A DNA stretch of 64,000 bases from CAWAND01 sp963783335 (GTDB taxonomy: Bacteria > Chloroflexota > Anaerolineae > Anaerolineales > E44-bin32), in assembly GCA_963783335.1 (NCBI GenBank), contig CAWAND010000002.1, positions 62,001 to 126,000 of the forward strand, read 5' to 3'. The translations under genes and the position numbers were made by a program. Of the stretch, positions 49,003 through 57,639 are shown piece after piece (the first letter of the stretch is position 1; each line of letters starts with the position of its first letter). A model generated the notes under the pieces. The model ran no database searches and was not told where the DNA came from. It saw nothing but the letters and a program-made list of their open reading frames with translations.

Positions 49003-49935
49003 GTGAAGGTGCTTGTCACGGGGGGTGCCGGATTCATCGGTTCGCATGTGGTCGATAGCTACATCGATCAAGGCTTGGATGTGGTTGTGGTCGATGACCT
49101 GTCCACAGGCAGGCGGGAGAATGTCAACCCGCAGGCTGGTTTCTACGAGATGGACATTCGCAGCCCAGAGCTGGCCCAGCTTTTTGAAGATGAGCGACCG
49201 CAGGTGGTCAACCACCACGCTGCGCACATCGACATCGTCGAGTTGATGGTTGATCCACTCACCGACGCTGACCTCAACATCATGGGTACGGTCAACGTGC
49301 TGCAGTGCTGTCAGGGGTATGGCGTCCGGCGTTTAATCTATCCCTCCAGCGGCGGGACGGTCTACGGCGAGCCCGAGTATCTGCCCTGTGACGAGGCCCA
49401 TGTCCTGGCCCCGGTCAGCGACTACGGGGCCAGCAAGGTTTCCGCTGAAACCTATCTGCGTGTCTTTCAGGCCACCTATGGATTGGAGACGGTGGTGCTG
49501 CGCTATGCGAACGTGTATGGCCCGCGCCAGTCTTCTGGCGAGGTGGGGGTTGTGGCGGTCTTCACCCGTCAGATGCTTGCCGGCGGTGATGTCTATGTTC
49601 ACGGAGATGGGATGCAGGAGCGTGATTTCATCTACGTGTCCGACTGCGCCAGGGCCAACTTGGCGGCCGTCATGGAAGAGGGCGCCCAAGGCGTCTTCAA
49701 CATAGGTTCGGGTCATGGGACCAGCATCAACACGCTGGTGAGCACGCTCCGGGAGCTGACAGAAAGCCACTCTCGCCTTCTCAGGGGACCCGAACGGCCG
49801 GCCGATATTCGGCGGATCTGGCTCGACGCAAGCAAGGCACAGCGAGAGTTGGGCTGGGAACCCCTGGTTGGCCTGGAAGACGGTCTGCGCAAGACGGTCG
49901 AATACCAGCGTGCCGTCAGGGAAGCAGTGAGCTAG
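49003..49935 (+). CDS. UDP-glucose 4-epimerase-like SDR
   Basis: 310 residues from the GTG of VKVLVTGGAGFIGSHVV, with GAGAGG seven bases before it; the longer start at 48952 adds an uncharacteristic leader. Motifs: NHHAAHIDIVELMVDP, YPSSGGTVYGEPEYLPC, catalytic SDYGASKVSAETYL, LRYANVYGPRQSSGEVGVV and FNIGSGHGTSINTLV. This is the GalE-like group. A related, equally typical gene lies at the window end (63230). It supplies an epimerised NDP-hexose. Confidence 0.83.
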   Translation: MKVLVTGGAGFIGSHVVDSYIDQGLDVVVVDDLSTGRRENVNPQAGFYEMDIRSPELAQLFEDERPQVVNHHAAHIDIVELMVDPLTDADLNIMGTVNVLQCCQGYGVRRLIYPSSGGTVYGEPEYLPCDEAHVLAPVSDYGASKVSAETYLRVFQATYGLETVVLRYANVYGPRQSSGEVGVVAVFTRQMLAGGDVYVHGDGMQERDFIYVSDCARANLAAVMEEGAQGVFNIGSGHGTSINTLVSTLRELTESHSRLLRGPERPADIRRIWLDASKAQRELGWEPLVGLEDGLRKTVEYQRAVREAVS

Positions 49936-49963
49936 TGTCTTGACCCCCGTTAAGCTTCGGCCG

Positions 49964-50950
49964 ATGCTTTCCGGTCTCAATCGACGGGAGTCAACCCGGC
50001 GGCGTTTGGGTTTGGCTTTGCGCTGGATTTTGGGATTGAGCCTGATTTTCCTGGCGTTGCGTCAGGTTGACCTGGCTGAATTGGTGGAGGGTTTGCGTCG
50101 GGTTGAAATGGTATGGGTGATTGCCACCGTGGCGAGCATCTTGCTGGGGATCAGCATAAAAGCTGTGCGATGGAAAAGACTGCTGGAACCAGCCGGCGTT
50201 GCCCGTTCGTTTCCGGATATCCTGGGGGCACTGATGGTCGGCCAAGCGGCGAACATCGTCCTTCCGTTTAGGGGTGGGGAGCTGGTCCGAACCGGGATGA
50301 TTGTGTCGCCGAAAGATGGCCGGACCGGGGCCGTGCTGGTGGGGATTGGCATGGAAAAGGCCTTCGATCTTCTCGGCCTTGCAGCCTGTGCGGCAGCTGC
50401 TCTGCCCCTCCTACCTTCTGGAACTCTGCGGGCCACTTGGATGGAGCCGCTGGTGGTCGGAGTGGTTCTGCTGGGTGGGGCTCTGGCCTCAGGGCTCTTT
50501 TCGCAACGAGTTTGGCGGGGGGTGCGTCCATTATTGAATGGCCCTCCCGCAGGTGCCAGGGCGCGATTTCAAGCATGGATGGATCAACTTTCCAGCGGCC
50601 TTGAGCGCCTTTCTCGATCGGGACAATTCGGGAAGGTTCTGGCCTTGACAGGATTGATCTGGCTGGTGATGCTTTCCACCAATATCATTCTCCTGAGAGC
50701 CCTTGAGATGCGAGTGTCAGCCGGGGCAGCGCTTCTGGTCCTGGTGGCGGTCCACCTGGGCTTGATCCCTGCGATCATGCCTGGAAACGTTGGACCGTTC
50801 TACCTTGCGGTCGAGGTGGGGTTGGCACCCTTCGGCTATGCGTTGGGAATCGCAGTGGTGTTTGCCGTCTTGCTTCACGCGTTGGTTACACTGACCCCGC
50901 TGGTGGGCGCTGGGTTCTTTGTGGCGGTGGGGCGAGGTCGCCGTCAGTGA
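49964..50950 (+). CDS. Flippase-like membrane protein, LPG-synthase TM/UPF0104 family
   Basis: 328 residues from the ATG (TTG at 49940 would add eight). About seven to eight helices. The signatures SIKAVRWKRLLEPAG, GQAANIVLPFRGGELVRTGM and IPAIMPGNVGPFYLAVEVGL (PGNVGxF) are typical of the lysylphosphatidylglycerol-synthase membrane domain family (AglD-like). In polysaccharide loci these are thought to move lipid-linked intermediates. The stop overlaps the GTG of the next gene. Confidence 0.8.
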   Translation: MLSGLNRRESTRRRLGLALRWILGLSLIFLALRQVDLAELVEGLRRVEMVWVIATVASILLGISIKAVRWKRLLEPAGVARSFPDILGALMVGQAANIVLPFRGGELVRTGMIVSPKDGRTGAVLVGIGMEKAFDLLGLAACAAAALPLLPSGTLRATWMEPLVVGVVLLGGALASGLFSQRVWRGVRPLLNGPPAGARARFQAWMDQLSSGLERLSRSGQFGKVLALTGLIWLVMLSTNIILLRALEMRVSAGAALLVLVAVHLGLIPAIMPGNVGPFYLAVEVGLAPFGYALGIAVVFAVLLHALVTLTPLVGAGFFVAVGRGRRQ

Positions 50951-52545
50951 AGAAGCCTGAAGTGTCGGTCATTGTCCCCGCCCGAAATGCGGCTGACACC
51001 CTCGGCAGCTGCCTAATGGCCCTGGCCTCTCAGAGCGTGGATCGGGCGCGCTACGAGGTGATCGTGGTCGATGATGGCTCTTCCGATGAAACACCCCAAA
51101 TCGCAGAAGCCTCGGCCGACCGGCTGGTCCGCCAGACCCCGCAGGGGCCGGCAGCCGCCCGCAACGCCGGGGCGGCGATCGCCAAGGGGGGACTGCTTAT
51201 ATTCACGGACGCCGATTGTGTTCCGGCGCCTGACTTCCTGGAGCATCTGTCGGAGGTCTTCCGCAACAGAACGATCGTCGCCGCCAAGGGAGTCTATAGA
51301 ACCAGGAACCTTAGGCTTGTCCCGCGCTTCACCCAGCAGGAGTACCAGCACAAATATGATCGCATGGCACGCCGGGCCAGGATCGACTTCATCGACACCT
51401 ATGCGGCGGCCTACCGGCGGGAGGTCTTCCTGGAGAACGGTGGCTTCGATACCAACTACACGACGGCCAGCGTTGAAGACCAGGAGCTGTCCTTCCGACT
51501 GGCGCGCAAGGGCTACGAGATGGTCTTTGTCCCGTCGGCCGTTGTCTACCATCGCCACGATCGGTCTTTGGCCGAGTACCTGCACCGGAAATTCGGTATC
51601 GGCTATTGGAAGGCCCTCCTGCTACAGAGCCATCCCGAGCGCCTGACATCCGATACGCACACGCCGTTCGCGCAACGGCTTCAGCTGGTGCTGACGCCCT
51701 TGGTTCTGCTCACGCTGGCGTTGACACCCTTCTTCGGCTGGGCCGTGTGGGGAGCGGCGGCATTGGGGGGCCTTTTCGCCATCAGCGCCGTCCCGGAGCT
51801 GGCCTCCATTGCTCGGAGAGATCCGAAAGTGCTCGTGATCGTGCCGGCTATGCTTCCCCTGCGTGCGCTGGCTCTCGGCGCCGGACTGGCAGCGGGGACG
51901 CTGCGGGTGGGCTCTGCCCAAACGGCGCATCCGCCGCTCCGTCTTCATCAACGCCTCATCAAACGCGCTCTCGATATCCTGATCGCCTCGGCCGGCTTGA
52001 TCCTGGCCTCGCCCGTGCTGGCGCTGGCCGCCGTGGCCGTCAAGCTGGACAGTCCCGGCCCGGCGCTCTTCATCCAGGAGCGAGTTGGCCAGGACGGGCG
52101 ACACTTCCACATGTTCAAGTTGCGCAGCATGGAGAGGAATGCGGAAGCTCGCCTGGAGTCTGTTCTGGTGCAAAGCGCTCTCGAGAGACCAGCTTTCAAA
52201 ATCCCCAATGACCCGCGCGTGACGCGCGTCGGCCGCTGGCTTCGCCGTTGGAGCATCGATGAGCTGCCGCAGCTGTGGAATGTCCTGAGAGGGGATATGA
52301 GCCTGGTTGGGCCCAGGCCTGAGGAAACCCGAGTGGTGGCGCAGTACAGCGACTGGCACCGCCAGCGGTTGGCTGTCCCGCCGGGCCTCACGGGGCCGAT
52401 GCAGGTCAACGGTCGCGGCGAGCTTGGCCTGGACGCCCGAGTGCGCTTGGAGCTGGAGTACATCGAGCACTACTCGATCTGGCGCGACCTGCAGATCTTG
52501 GTCCGGAGCGTGCCGGCCGTGATATCCGGTCAGGGGGCGCTTTGA
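50947..52545 (+). CDS. GT2 glycosyltransferase fused to phosphoglycosyltransferase
   Basis: 532 residues; GTG in a GTGA overlap. N-terminal GT2 (1-235): VSVIVPARNAADTLGSCLMA, VIVVDDGSSDET, GPAAARNAGAAIAKG, LIFTDADCVPAPDFL (DxD) and the ED motif in ASVEDQELSFRLARKGYEM. Middle helices 250-320. C-terminal bacterial sugar transferase (335-532): RLIKRALDILIASAGLILAS, FIQERVGQDGRHFHMFKLRS, IDELPQLWNVLRGDMSLVGP, RPEETR, PPGLTGPMQVNGRG. The second domain adds sugar-1-phosphate to undecaprenyl phosphate, and the first probably adds a following sugar. Both activities in one chain is uncommon. Confidence 0.85.
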   Translation: MKKPEVSVIVPARNAADTLGSCLMALASQSVDRARYEVIVVDDGSSDETPQIAEASADRLVRQTPQGPAAARNAGAAIAKGGLLIFTDADCVPAPDFLEHLSEVFRNRTIVAAKGVYRTRNLRLVPRFTQQEYQHKYDRMARRARIDFIDTYAAAYRREVFLENGGFDTNYTTASVEDQELSFRLARKGYEMVFVPSAVVYHRHDRSLAEYLHRKFGIGYWKALLLQSHPERLTSDTHTPFAQRLQLVLTPLVLLTLALTPFFGWAVWGAAALGGLFAISAVPELASIARRDPKVLVIVPAMLPLRALALGAGLAAGTLRVGSAQTAHPPLRLHQRLIKRALDILIASAGLILASPVLALAAVAVKLDSPGPALFIQERVGQDGRHFHMFKLRSMERNAEARLESVLVQSALERPAFKIPNDPRVTRVGRWLRRWSIDELPQLWNVLRGDMSLVGPRPEETRVVAQYSDWHRQRLAVPPGLTGPMQVNGRGELGLDARVRLELEYIEHYSIWRDLQILVRSVPAVISGQGAL

Positions 52546-52837
52546 ATCAATGGAGCGCCCGACGGGATCGCCCGTTCCGCAGGGGTCGACGCTGTGTCGG
52601 CGCGCTAACAGGTCGCTATAGCGAACCGAGAGGCTGAATTCGGGTTGCGGCTTGAGAAGCTGAGCCCGGTGCCATCCGGTTGGCTCCAAAACATCGTGCT
52701 GGTCGGGCGTGAGCGGGAGTTGTTTGTCGCGTTGGTGGGCAGTTACTTGCCCCGCAGCGTCCCGTCCGCAATCATGGGCGGCTCCGTTTCCAAGCCTGCG
52801 GCAAGTCCCTGAAAGTGGGACAGCGGCTGGTGGCGTG

Positions 52838-52858
52838 GGTTGGGGACAGGCCTATACT
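52838..52858 (+). promoter_or_regulatory. TATACT promoter of F6
   Basis: GGTTGGGGACAGGCC plus TATACT, 80 bases before the F6 start. Nearly the same block precedes the SLH glycosidase and F7. The -35 position has no good match to TTGACA. Confidence 0.5.
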
Positions 52859-52920
52859 TGCCCCACCAGCACCGGTTACACCTCGTTCGCGTTCCATCGC
52901 ACCCTCACTCTCCGCGAGTA

Positions 52921-52941
52921 GGACCAAGGAGGTCCCCCATG
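52921..52941 (+). promoter_or_regulatory. Ribosome-binding hairpin of F6
   Basis: GGACCAAGGAGGTCC immediately before the start: an inverted repeat GGACC/GGTCC with the AAGGA of the Shine-Dalgarno in its loop. Also found before F7 and, with one added base, F8. Confidence 0.55.
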
Positions 52942-54201
52942 GCTCGTCTGTGGATTCACACCACGCGTACTACTCTGCCTCTTCTGCTCGTCCTGTGCCT
53001 GGCGGCGCTGACAGCCACGTCGGTGTTCGCCAGCGGGGTGGCGGTGCCTGCGTTGGCGACAGATGTCATCGGCAGCCCAGACGCTGCGGTCAACGGCAAA
53101 TTGGCGGTCGGGTCGTCATCGGTTGGGTCAAAGGCCCTGACAGTGACGGGCGTGATCGACTTCGTCGGCGCCGGCACGGTGCACAACTACTTCTCTCAGG
53201 GTGGCGGGAACAACATGCAGATCAACACCAACGTGGACGAGGCCAATACCGTCGGAGACGCCTCCAAGAGCCAGTGGAAGCTGGTCATGGGCTCGTCGTT
53301 GGATCAATTCAGCATCCGGCGGTCCCCGTCGGGCGGGGCCTACAATGAGGACGCCCTGTTTTTCATCAACGGTAGTACGGGCGACGTGGGAATAGCAGCC
53401 GTGGATACCGGAAATGGTGCCTCTATTCCGTTCACCCCACAGGCCCGACTCGATGTGCAGGCAACGTCAGGGATTGCCGTGCGAGGGGAGAGTTTGGCTA
53501 GCACGAACGCTACAGGTGTTCTCGGCACGGTATCTGGAACGCACGGATATGGAGTCCATGCCGTGGCCACTTCCTCAACTGGCTACACCTATGGTGTGTT
53601 TGCGGAAAGTGATTCTACGTCTGGTTCAGCGGTGTATGGCCACGTGCCTGCGACGAGCGGTAACACCTTCGGAGTCTACGGAAGCAGCTACTCCACGTCC
53701 GGAATTGGCGTCCGGGGACTCGCTAATCGGACGACGGGCACGAACTATGGTGTCTACGGCGAGACATATTCTACTGATGGCTACGGTGTGTACTATGTTG
53801 GAGGCCTGGCCGGCACCGGCACCAAGTCGGCCATCGTCGATACGCAGGACTACGGCTGGCGCACCCTGTACGCCGTCGAGAGCCCGCAGAACTGGTTCGA
53901 GGACTTCGGCCAGGCAACGCTTGACTCGGGCGAGGCGGTGGTGCCAGTCGACCCAATCTTCGCCCAGACGGTCAACTTGAATGACTCCTATCACGTGTTC
54001 TTGACGCCGCGCGGCGACTGCGGCCTGTACGTTTCCCAGCAGACGCCCACGTCGTTCAAAGTCAAAGCCCTGGGGGACTCTGAATGCGATATCAGTTTCG
54101 ACTACCGCATCGTTGCCCCTCGGCTGGGATATGAAGACCTGCGCTTGAAGCCGGCCGAGGATCCTGCAGACGTGGCGGCATCGGCGCTCGCTGAACCCTG
54201 A
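52939..54201 (+). CDS. Secreted fibre-like repeat protein F6, C-terminal type B
   Basis: 420 residues, intact. The ATG lies within the conserved AAGGAGGTCCCCC leader. Signal peptide: TLPLLLVLCLAALTATSVFASG. Family head complete (VIDFVGAGTVHNYFSQ, MGSSLDQFSIRR). The shaft is short, about four units (YGVFAESDSTSG, YGVYGETYSTDG). The junction YVGGLAGTGTKSAIVDTQDY is the same as in F3. The type B domain has VNLNDSYHVFLTPRGDCGLY and FDYRIVAPRLGYEDLRLKPA. Monocistronic, with its own promoter and terminator. Confidence 0.82.
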   Translation: MARLWIHTTRTTLPLLLVLCLAALTATSVFASGVAVPALATDVIGSPDAAVNGKLAVGSSSVGSKALTVTGVIDFVGAGTVHNYFSQGGGNNMQINTNVDEANTVGDASKSQWKLVMGSSLDQFSIRRSPSGGAYNEDALFFINGSTGDVGIAAVDTGNGASIPFTPQARLDVQATSGIAVRGESLASTNATGVLGTVSGTHGYGVHAVATSSTGYTYGVFAESDSTSGSAVYGHVPATSGNTFGVYGSSYSTSGIGVRGLANRTTGTNYGVYGETYSTDGYGVYYVGGLAGTGTKSAIVDTQDYGWRTLYAVESPQNWFEDFGQATLDSGEAVVPVDPIFAQTVNLNDSYHVFLTPRGDCGLYVSQQTPTSFKVKALGDSECDISFDYRIVAPRLGYEDLRLKPAEDPADVAASALAEP

Positions 54202-54216
54202 TCTGACCTTTGGCCA

Positions 54217-54248
54217 CCCCCGTGCCTCGACCGTTTGAGGCACGGGGG
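54217..54248 (+). terminator. Terminator of F6
   Basis: A 12-bp perfect stem CCCCCGTGCCTC/GAGGCACGGGGG around GACCGTTT, followed by CGATTGTTT, 16 bases after the F6 stop. Confidence 0.75.
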
Positions 54249-54300
54249 CGATTGTTTGATGGCAAGCCCGAGTGCGCTCAGCGCGTCCGTGGCTTGCCAA

Positions 54301-54321
54301 GGTTCGGAACAGGCGTATACT
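54301..54321 (+). promoter_or_regulatory. TATACT promoter of F7
   Basis: GGTTCGGAACAGGCG plus TATACT, with TTGCCA 16 bases before the -10 as a partial -35. About 84 bases before the F7 start. Confidence 0.5.
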
Positions 54322-54386
54322 CCCCGGCCAGCAAGACCAACACCTCATCCATTCTTATCCCTCGCACCCTCATCCCCCCAGGAATA

Positions 54387-54407
54387 GGACCAAGGAGGTC
54401 CCACATG
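54387..54407 (+). promoter_or_regulatory. Ribosome-binding hairpin of F7
   Basis: GGACCAAGGAGGTCC ending four bases before the ATG at 54405; same design as F6. Confidence 0.55.
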
Positions 54408-55950
54408 AGACGTTTTAGGATTTCAGGTCACGCGCTCCGCCTTTCCTCTGTTGTTGGTTCTGTGCCTGGCGGCGCTGACGGCCTCGTCGGTGTTCGCCAG
54501 AGGGGTGGCATCGCCGGCGTTGGCGACGGATGTCATCGGCAGCCCGGACGCGGCGGTCAACGGCAAGCTGGCGGTGGGCTCGTCGTCGGTTGGATCGAAG
54601 TCGCTCACCGTGTCCGGCGTGATCGACTTCGTCGGGGCCGGGACGGTGCACAACTTCTTCTCACAGGGGGGTGGGAACAACATGCAGATCAACACCAACG
54701 TGGACGAGGCCAATACCGTCGGAGACGCCTCCAAGAGCCAATGGAAGCTGGTGTTGGGGTCGTCGCTGGACCAGTTCAGCATCCGACGCTCGCCCGCGTC
54801 GGGCACCTACAATGAGGATGCCCTGTTCTGGATCGATGGATCCACCGGGAAGGTCGGCATCGCCACCGTGGATACCAACAACGGTGGGTCGATTCCTTAC
54901 TCACCAAATGCCAGGCTGGATGTGGTGACGACCACGGGTGCTGCTGTGCGGGGAGAGACAGCCTCCGACATCAACGACGCAGCCGTCAGCGGCTACTCAA
55001 CCGCCACCAATGGCTTCCTCGTTTCCGGCGTCTATGGACAGACCCAATCGACGCTCGGCTACGGTGTGTATGGTCTTGCGGCAGCCACCACGGGCTCCCC
55101 CGATGGTGTCTACGGCGTGGCAAACTCGACAAGTGGTAGGGGCGTTTACGGCAGCGCGCTTGCCACGACCGGTACCACAACCGGCGTATGGGGAAACAGT
55201 GACTCCACTTCCGGCCGCGGCGTCTTCGGCATTGCCACCGCCACCTCCGGTTTCACATACGGGGTCCGCGGGGAGAGTCATTCCCCAAACGGCTACGCCG
55301 TCTACGGAACATCCACCTCAACCACAGGTTCGGCGTACGGTGTTATGGGGCAGAGCGCAGCCACGGGTGGAGTTGGCGTCTATGCCTATGAGTCTTCCAG
55401 CACGGGCACCAACTACGCAGTCTATGGCTACGCGGCATCCCCCGCCGGATATGCCGGTTTCTTCAATGGCGATGTGCACGTGAGCGGCACGCTATCGAAG
55501 TCCGCCGGATCGTTCAAGATAGATGACCCGTTGGATCCGGCCCACAAGTACCTGCAGCACTCGTTCGTCGAAAGTCCGGACATGATGAACGTATACAACG
55601 GCAACGTCATGTTGGACGACAATGGGGAAGCGGTGGTGACCATGCCCGACTGGTTCCAGGCGCTCAACCAGGACTTCCGCTATCAGCTAACAGCCATCGG
55701 CGGCCCTGGCCCCAACTTGTACGTGGCGGATGAGATCCAGGACAACACTTTCCGGATTGCCGGCGGCGAGCCGGGAACGAAAGTGTCCTGGCAGGTCACC
55801 GGCATCCGGCACGATCCTTATGCTGAGGCACATCGGATTCAGGTGGTGGTGGACAAACCAAGCTCCGAGGAAGGGACATACCTGTCTCCCGAGTTGTACG
55901 GCCAGCCGGCCAGCATGGGGCTGACCCAGCCGCTGCCGGACGAGAACTAG
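54405..55950 (+). CDS. Secreted fibre-like repeat protein F7, C-terminal type A (frame break in signal peptide)
   Basis: The ATG at 54405 has the conserved leader but starts in a different frame from the body. One extra base near 54425 would join MRRFRIS to TRSAFPLLLVLCLAALTASS, which matches F8. Otherwise the body begins only at weak starts such as TTG 54451, without a full signal peptide. The rest is intact: head, GKVGIATVDTNNG...NARLDV, about seven shaft units, and a type A C-terminal domain (FKIDDPLDPAHKYLQHSFVE, VSWQVTGIRHDPYAEAH) with the long tail seen in F1. Confidence 0.72.
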
Positions 55951-55989
55951 CCCAGCTCGCCAGGATCATTTGTGTCTTCTGTTCTGCCC

Positions 55990-56027
55990 CGTTCCCCGGC
56001 ACCCTTGAGATTGGGTGCCGGGGAACG
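55990..56027 (+). terminator. Terminator of F7
   Basis: A 15-bp perfect stem CGTTCCCCGGCACCC/GGGTGCCGGGGAACG around TTGAGATT, about 40 bases after the F7 stop. Only a weak T run follows (ACTGTCTCG). Confidence 0.65.
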
Positions 56028-56059
56028 ACTGTCTCGTGCCAAGCTTCAAATCCTTCCTG

Positions 56060-56087
56060 TTGACACGCTCCCAAACCGCCGTATACT
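56060..56087 (+). promoter_or_regulatory. Promoter of F8, best sigma-70-like match
   Basis: TTGACA, a 16-base spacer, TATACT, about 95 bases before the F8 start. The -35 is perfect, unlike those of F6 and F7. Confidence 0.65.
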
Positions 56088-56163
56088 CGCTGTGCCTCAA
56101 TACCTCTTCCTTGCCTACACCCCTGCCCGCATCTTCATTAACAGGTTCATGTTCGTTGGACCA

Positions 56164-56184
56164 GGACCCAAGGAGGTCCGCATG
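56164..56184 (+). promoter_or_regulatory. Ribosome-binding hairpin of F8
   Basis: GGACCCAAGGAGGTCC, the F6/F7 box with one more C in the loop, directly before the ATG at 56182. Confidence 0.5.
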
Positions 56185-57639
56185 GCGAATCTGTGGGTTC
56201 GACTCACGCGCTCTGCCTTTCCCTTGCTCCTCGTGCTATGCCTGGCAGCACTGACGGTCTCGTCGGTGTTCGCCAGCGGGGCAGCCTCGCCGATGTTGGC
56301 GACGGATGTCATCGGCAGCCCGGACGCGGCGGTCAACGGCAAGCTGGCGGTGGGCTCGTCGTCGGTTGGATCGAAAGCGTTGACCGTGACCGGAGTGATC
56401 GACTTTCTTGGCGCGGGTACGGTGCACAACTACTTCTCCCAGGGCGGCGGGAACAACATGCAGATCAATACCAACGTCGATGAGGCGAATGCGGTCGGCG
56501 ATGCGTCGAAGAGCCAGTGGAAGCTGGTGCTGGGGTCGTCGCTGGACCAATTCAGCATCCGCCGCTCGCCGGCCGGAGGAACCTACAACGAGGATGCCCT
56601 GTTCTGGATTGACGGTGACACCGGAGCCGTCAACATCGCCACCATTGATACAGGCAACGGCGCCACGATCCCGTTTTCTCCCTTTGCCAGGCTGAACGTG
56701 GTCGTCAACTCAGGAGATGCGATCTTTGCCAAGAACAACACGGCGTCCGGGACTGTCGATGCCGTGCACGGGGAAGTCTCTAGTACGGACGGTTTTGCCT
56801 TGTACGGTCAGGCCACATCCACAATCGGGACAACCTTTGGTGTGTTCGGAATCACCCAGAGCACATCGGGTACCGGCGTCTTCGGCCGGGCCACGCGAAC
56901 GACCGGCGTGACTTACGGAATCCATGGAGAGAGCTGGTCGACATCCGGCACCGGGGTCTACGGGCATGCCAACGCGGCCAGCGGCGCGACCAACGGGGTC
57001 ATTGGGGAGGTCCAGTCGACGCTTGGCACTGGGGTGCTAGGCTCGGCGATGGCCACGACCGGTTTCGGAACTGGGGTCTTTGGCCACACCAGTTCGCCCA
57101 ATGGCTACGGGGTTTACGGCCAAGCGTCGGCGACAACAGGTGGTGGGGTGGGAGTATATGGCTTCACCAACTCCACCACCGGCTACGGAGTGTACTCAGA
57201 GGGGGCGATGTATGTGGCCGGGGATTTCACCGCCACCGGTACCAAGTCGGCCATCGTCGACACCCAGGACTACGGCTGGCGGACGCTGTACGCGGTCGAG
57301 AGCCCGCAGAACTGGTTCGAGGACTTCGGACAAGCGACTCTCTCCGCTGGTGAAGCGGTCGTCTCGATCGATCCCGTCTTCGCCCAGACGGTCAACCTGG
57401 ACGAGCCCTACCATGTGTTCCTGACGCCCCGGGGCCAATGCAATCTGTATCTGTCCGAGACGACTTCGACTTCCTTCACCGTAGGCACGGTCGATGGGTC
57501 CAGCTGCGAGATACCCTTCGATTACCGCATCGTCGCTCCGCGGCGGGACTACGAGGACCTGCGCCTGAAATCGGCCGAGGATCCGGAGGCGGTAGCGGAA
57601 GCAGCGGGGCTTAGCCTGCCCGAAACCCCTTTTCAGTAG
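56182..57639 (+). CDS. Secreted fibre-like repeat protein F8, C-terminal type B
   Basis: 485 residues, intact, from the ATG in the conserved AAGGAGGTCCGC leader. Signal peptide: AFPLLLVLCLAALTVSSVFASG. Head complete (VIDFLGAGTVHNYFSQ). Shaft of about six units. A junction MYVAGDFTATGTKSAIVDTQ, like F2 (YADGDFTATGYKSAIVDTQ), leads to a type B domain with VNLDEPYHVFLTPRGQCNLY and FDYRIVAPRRDYEDLRLKSA. Last member of the right-hand group. Confidence 0.82.
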   Translation: MANLWVRLTRSAFPLLLVLCLAALTVSSVFASGAASPMLATDVIGSPDAAVNGKLAVGSSSVGSKALTVTGVIDFLGAGTVHNYFSQGGGNNMQINTNVDEANAVGDASKSQWKLVLGSSLDQFSIRRSPAGGTYNEDALFWIDGDTGAVNIATIDTGNGATIPFSPFARLNVVVNSGDAIFAKNNTASGTVDAVHGEVSSTDGFALYGQATSTIGTTFGVFGITQSTSGTGVFGRATRTTGVTYGIHGESWSTSGTGVYGHANAASGATNGVIGEVQSTLGTGVLGSAMATTGFGTGVFGHTSSPNGYGVYGQASATTGGGVGVYGFTNSTTGYGVYSEGAMYVAGDFTATGTKSAIVDTQDYGWRTLYAVESPQNWFEDFGQATLSAGEAVVSIDPVFAQTVNLDEPYHVFLTPRGQCNLYLSETTSTSFTVGTVDGSSCEIPFDYRIVAPRRDYEDLRLKSAEDPEAVAEAAGLSLPETPFQ

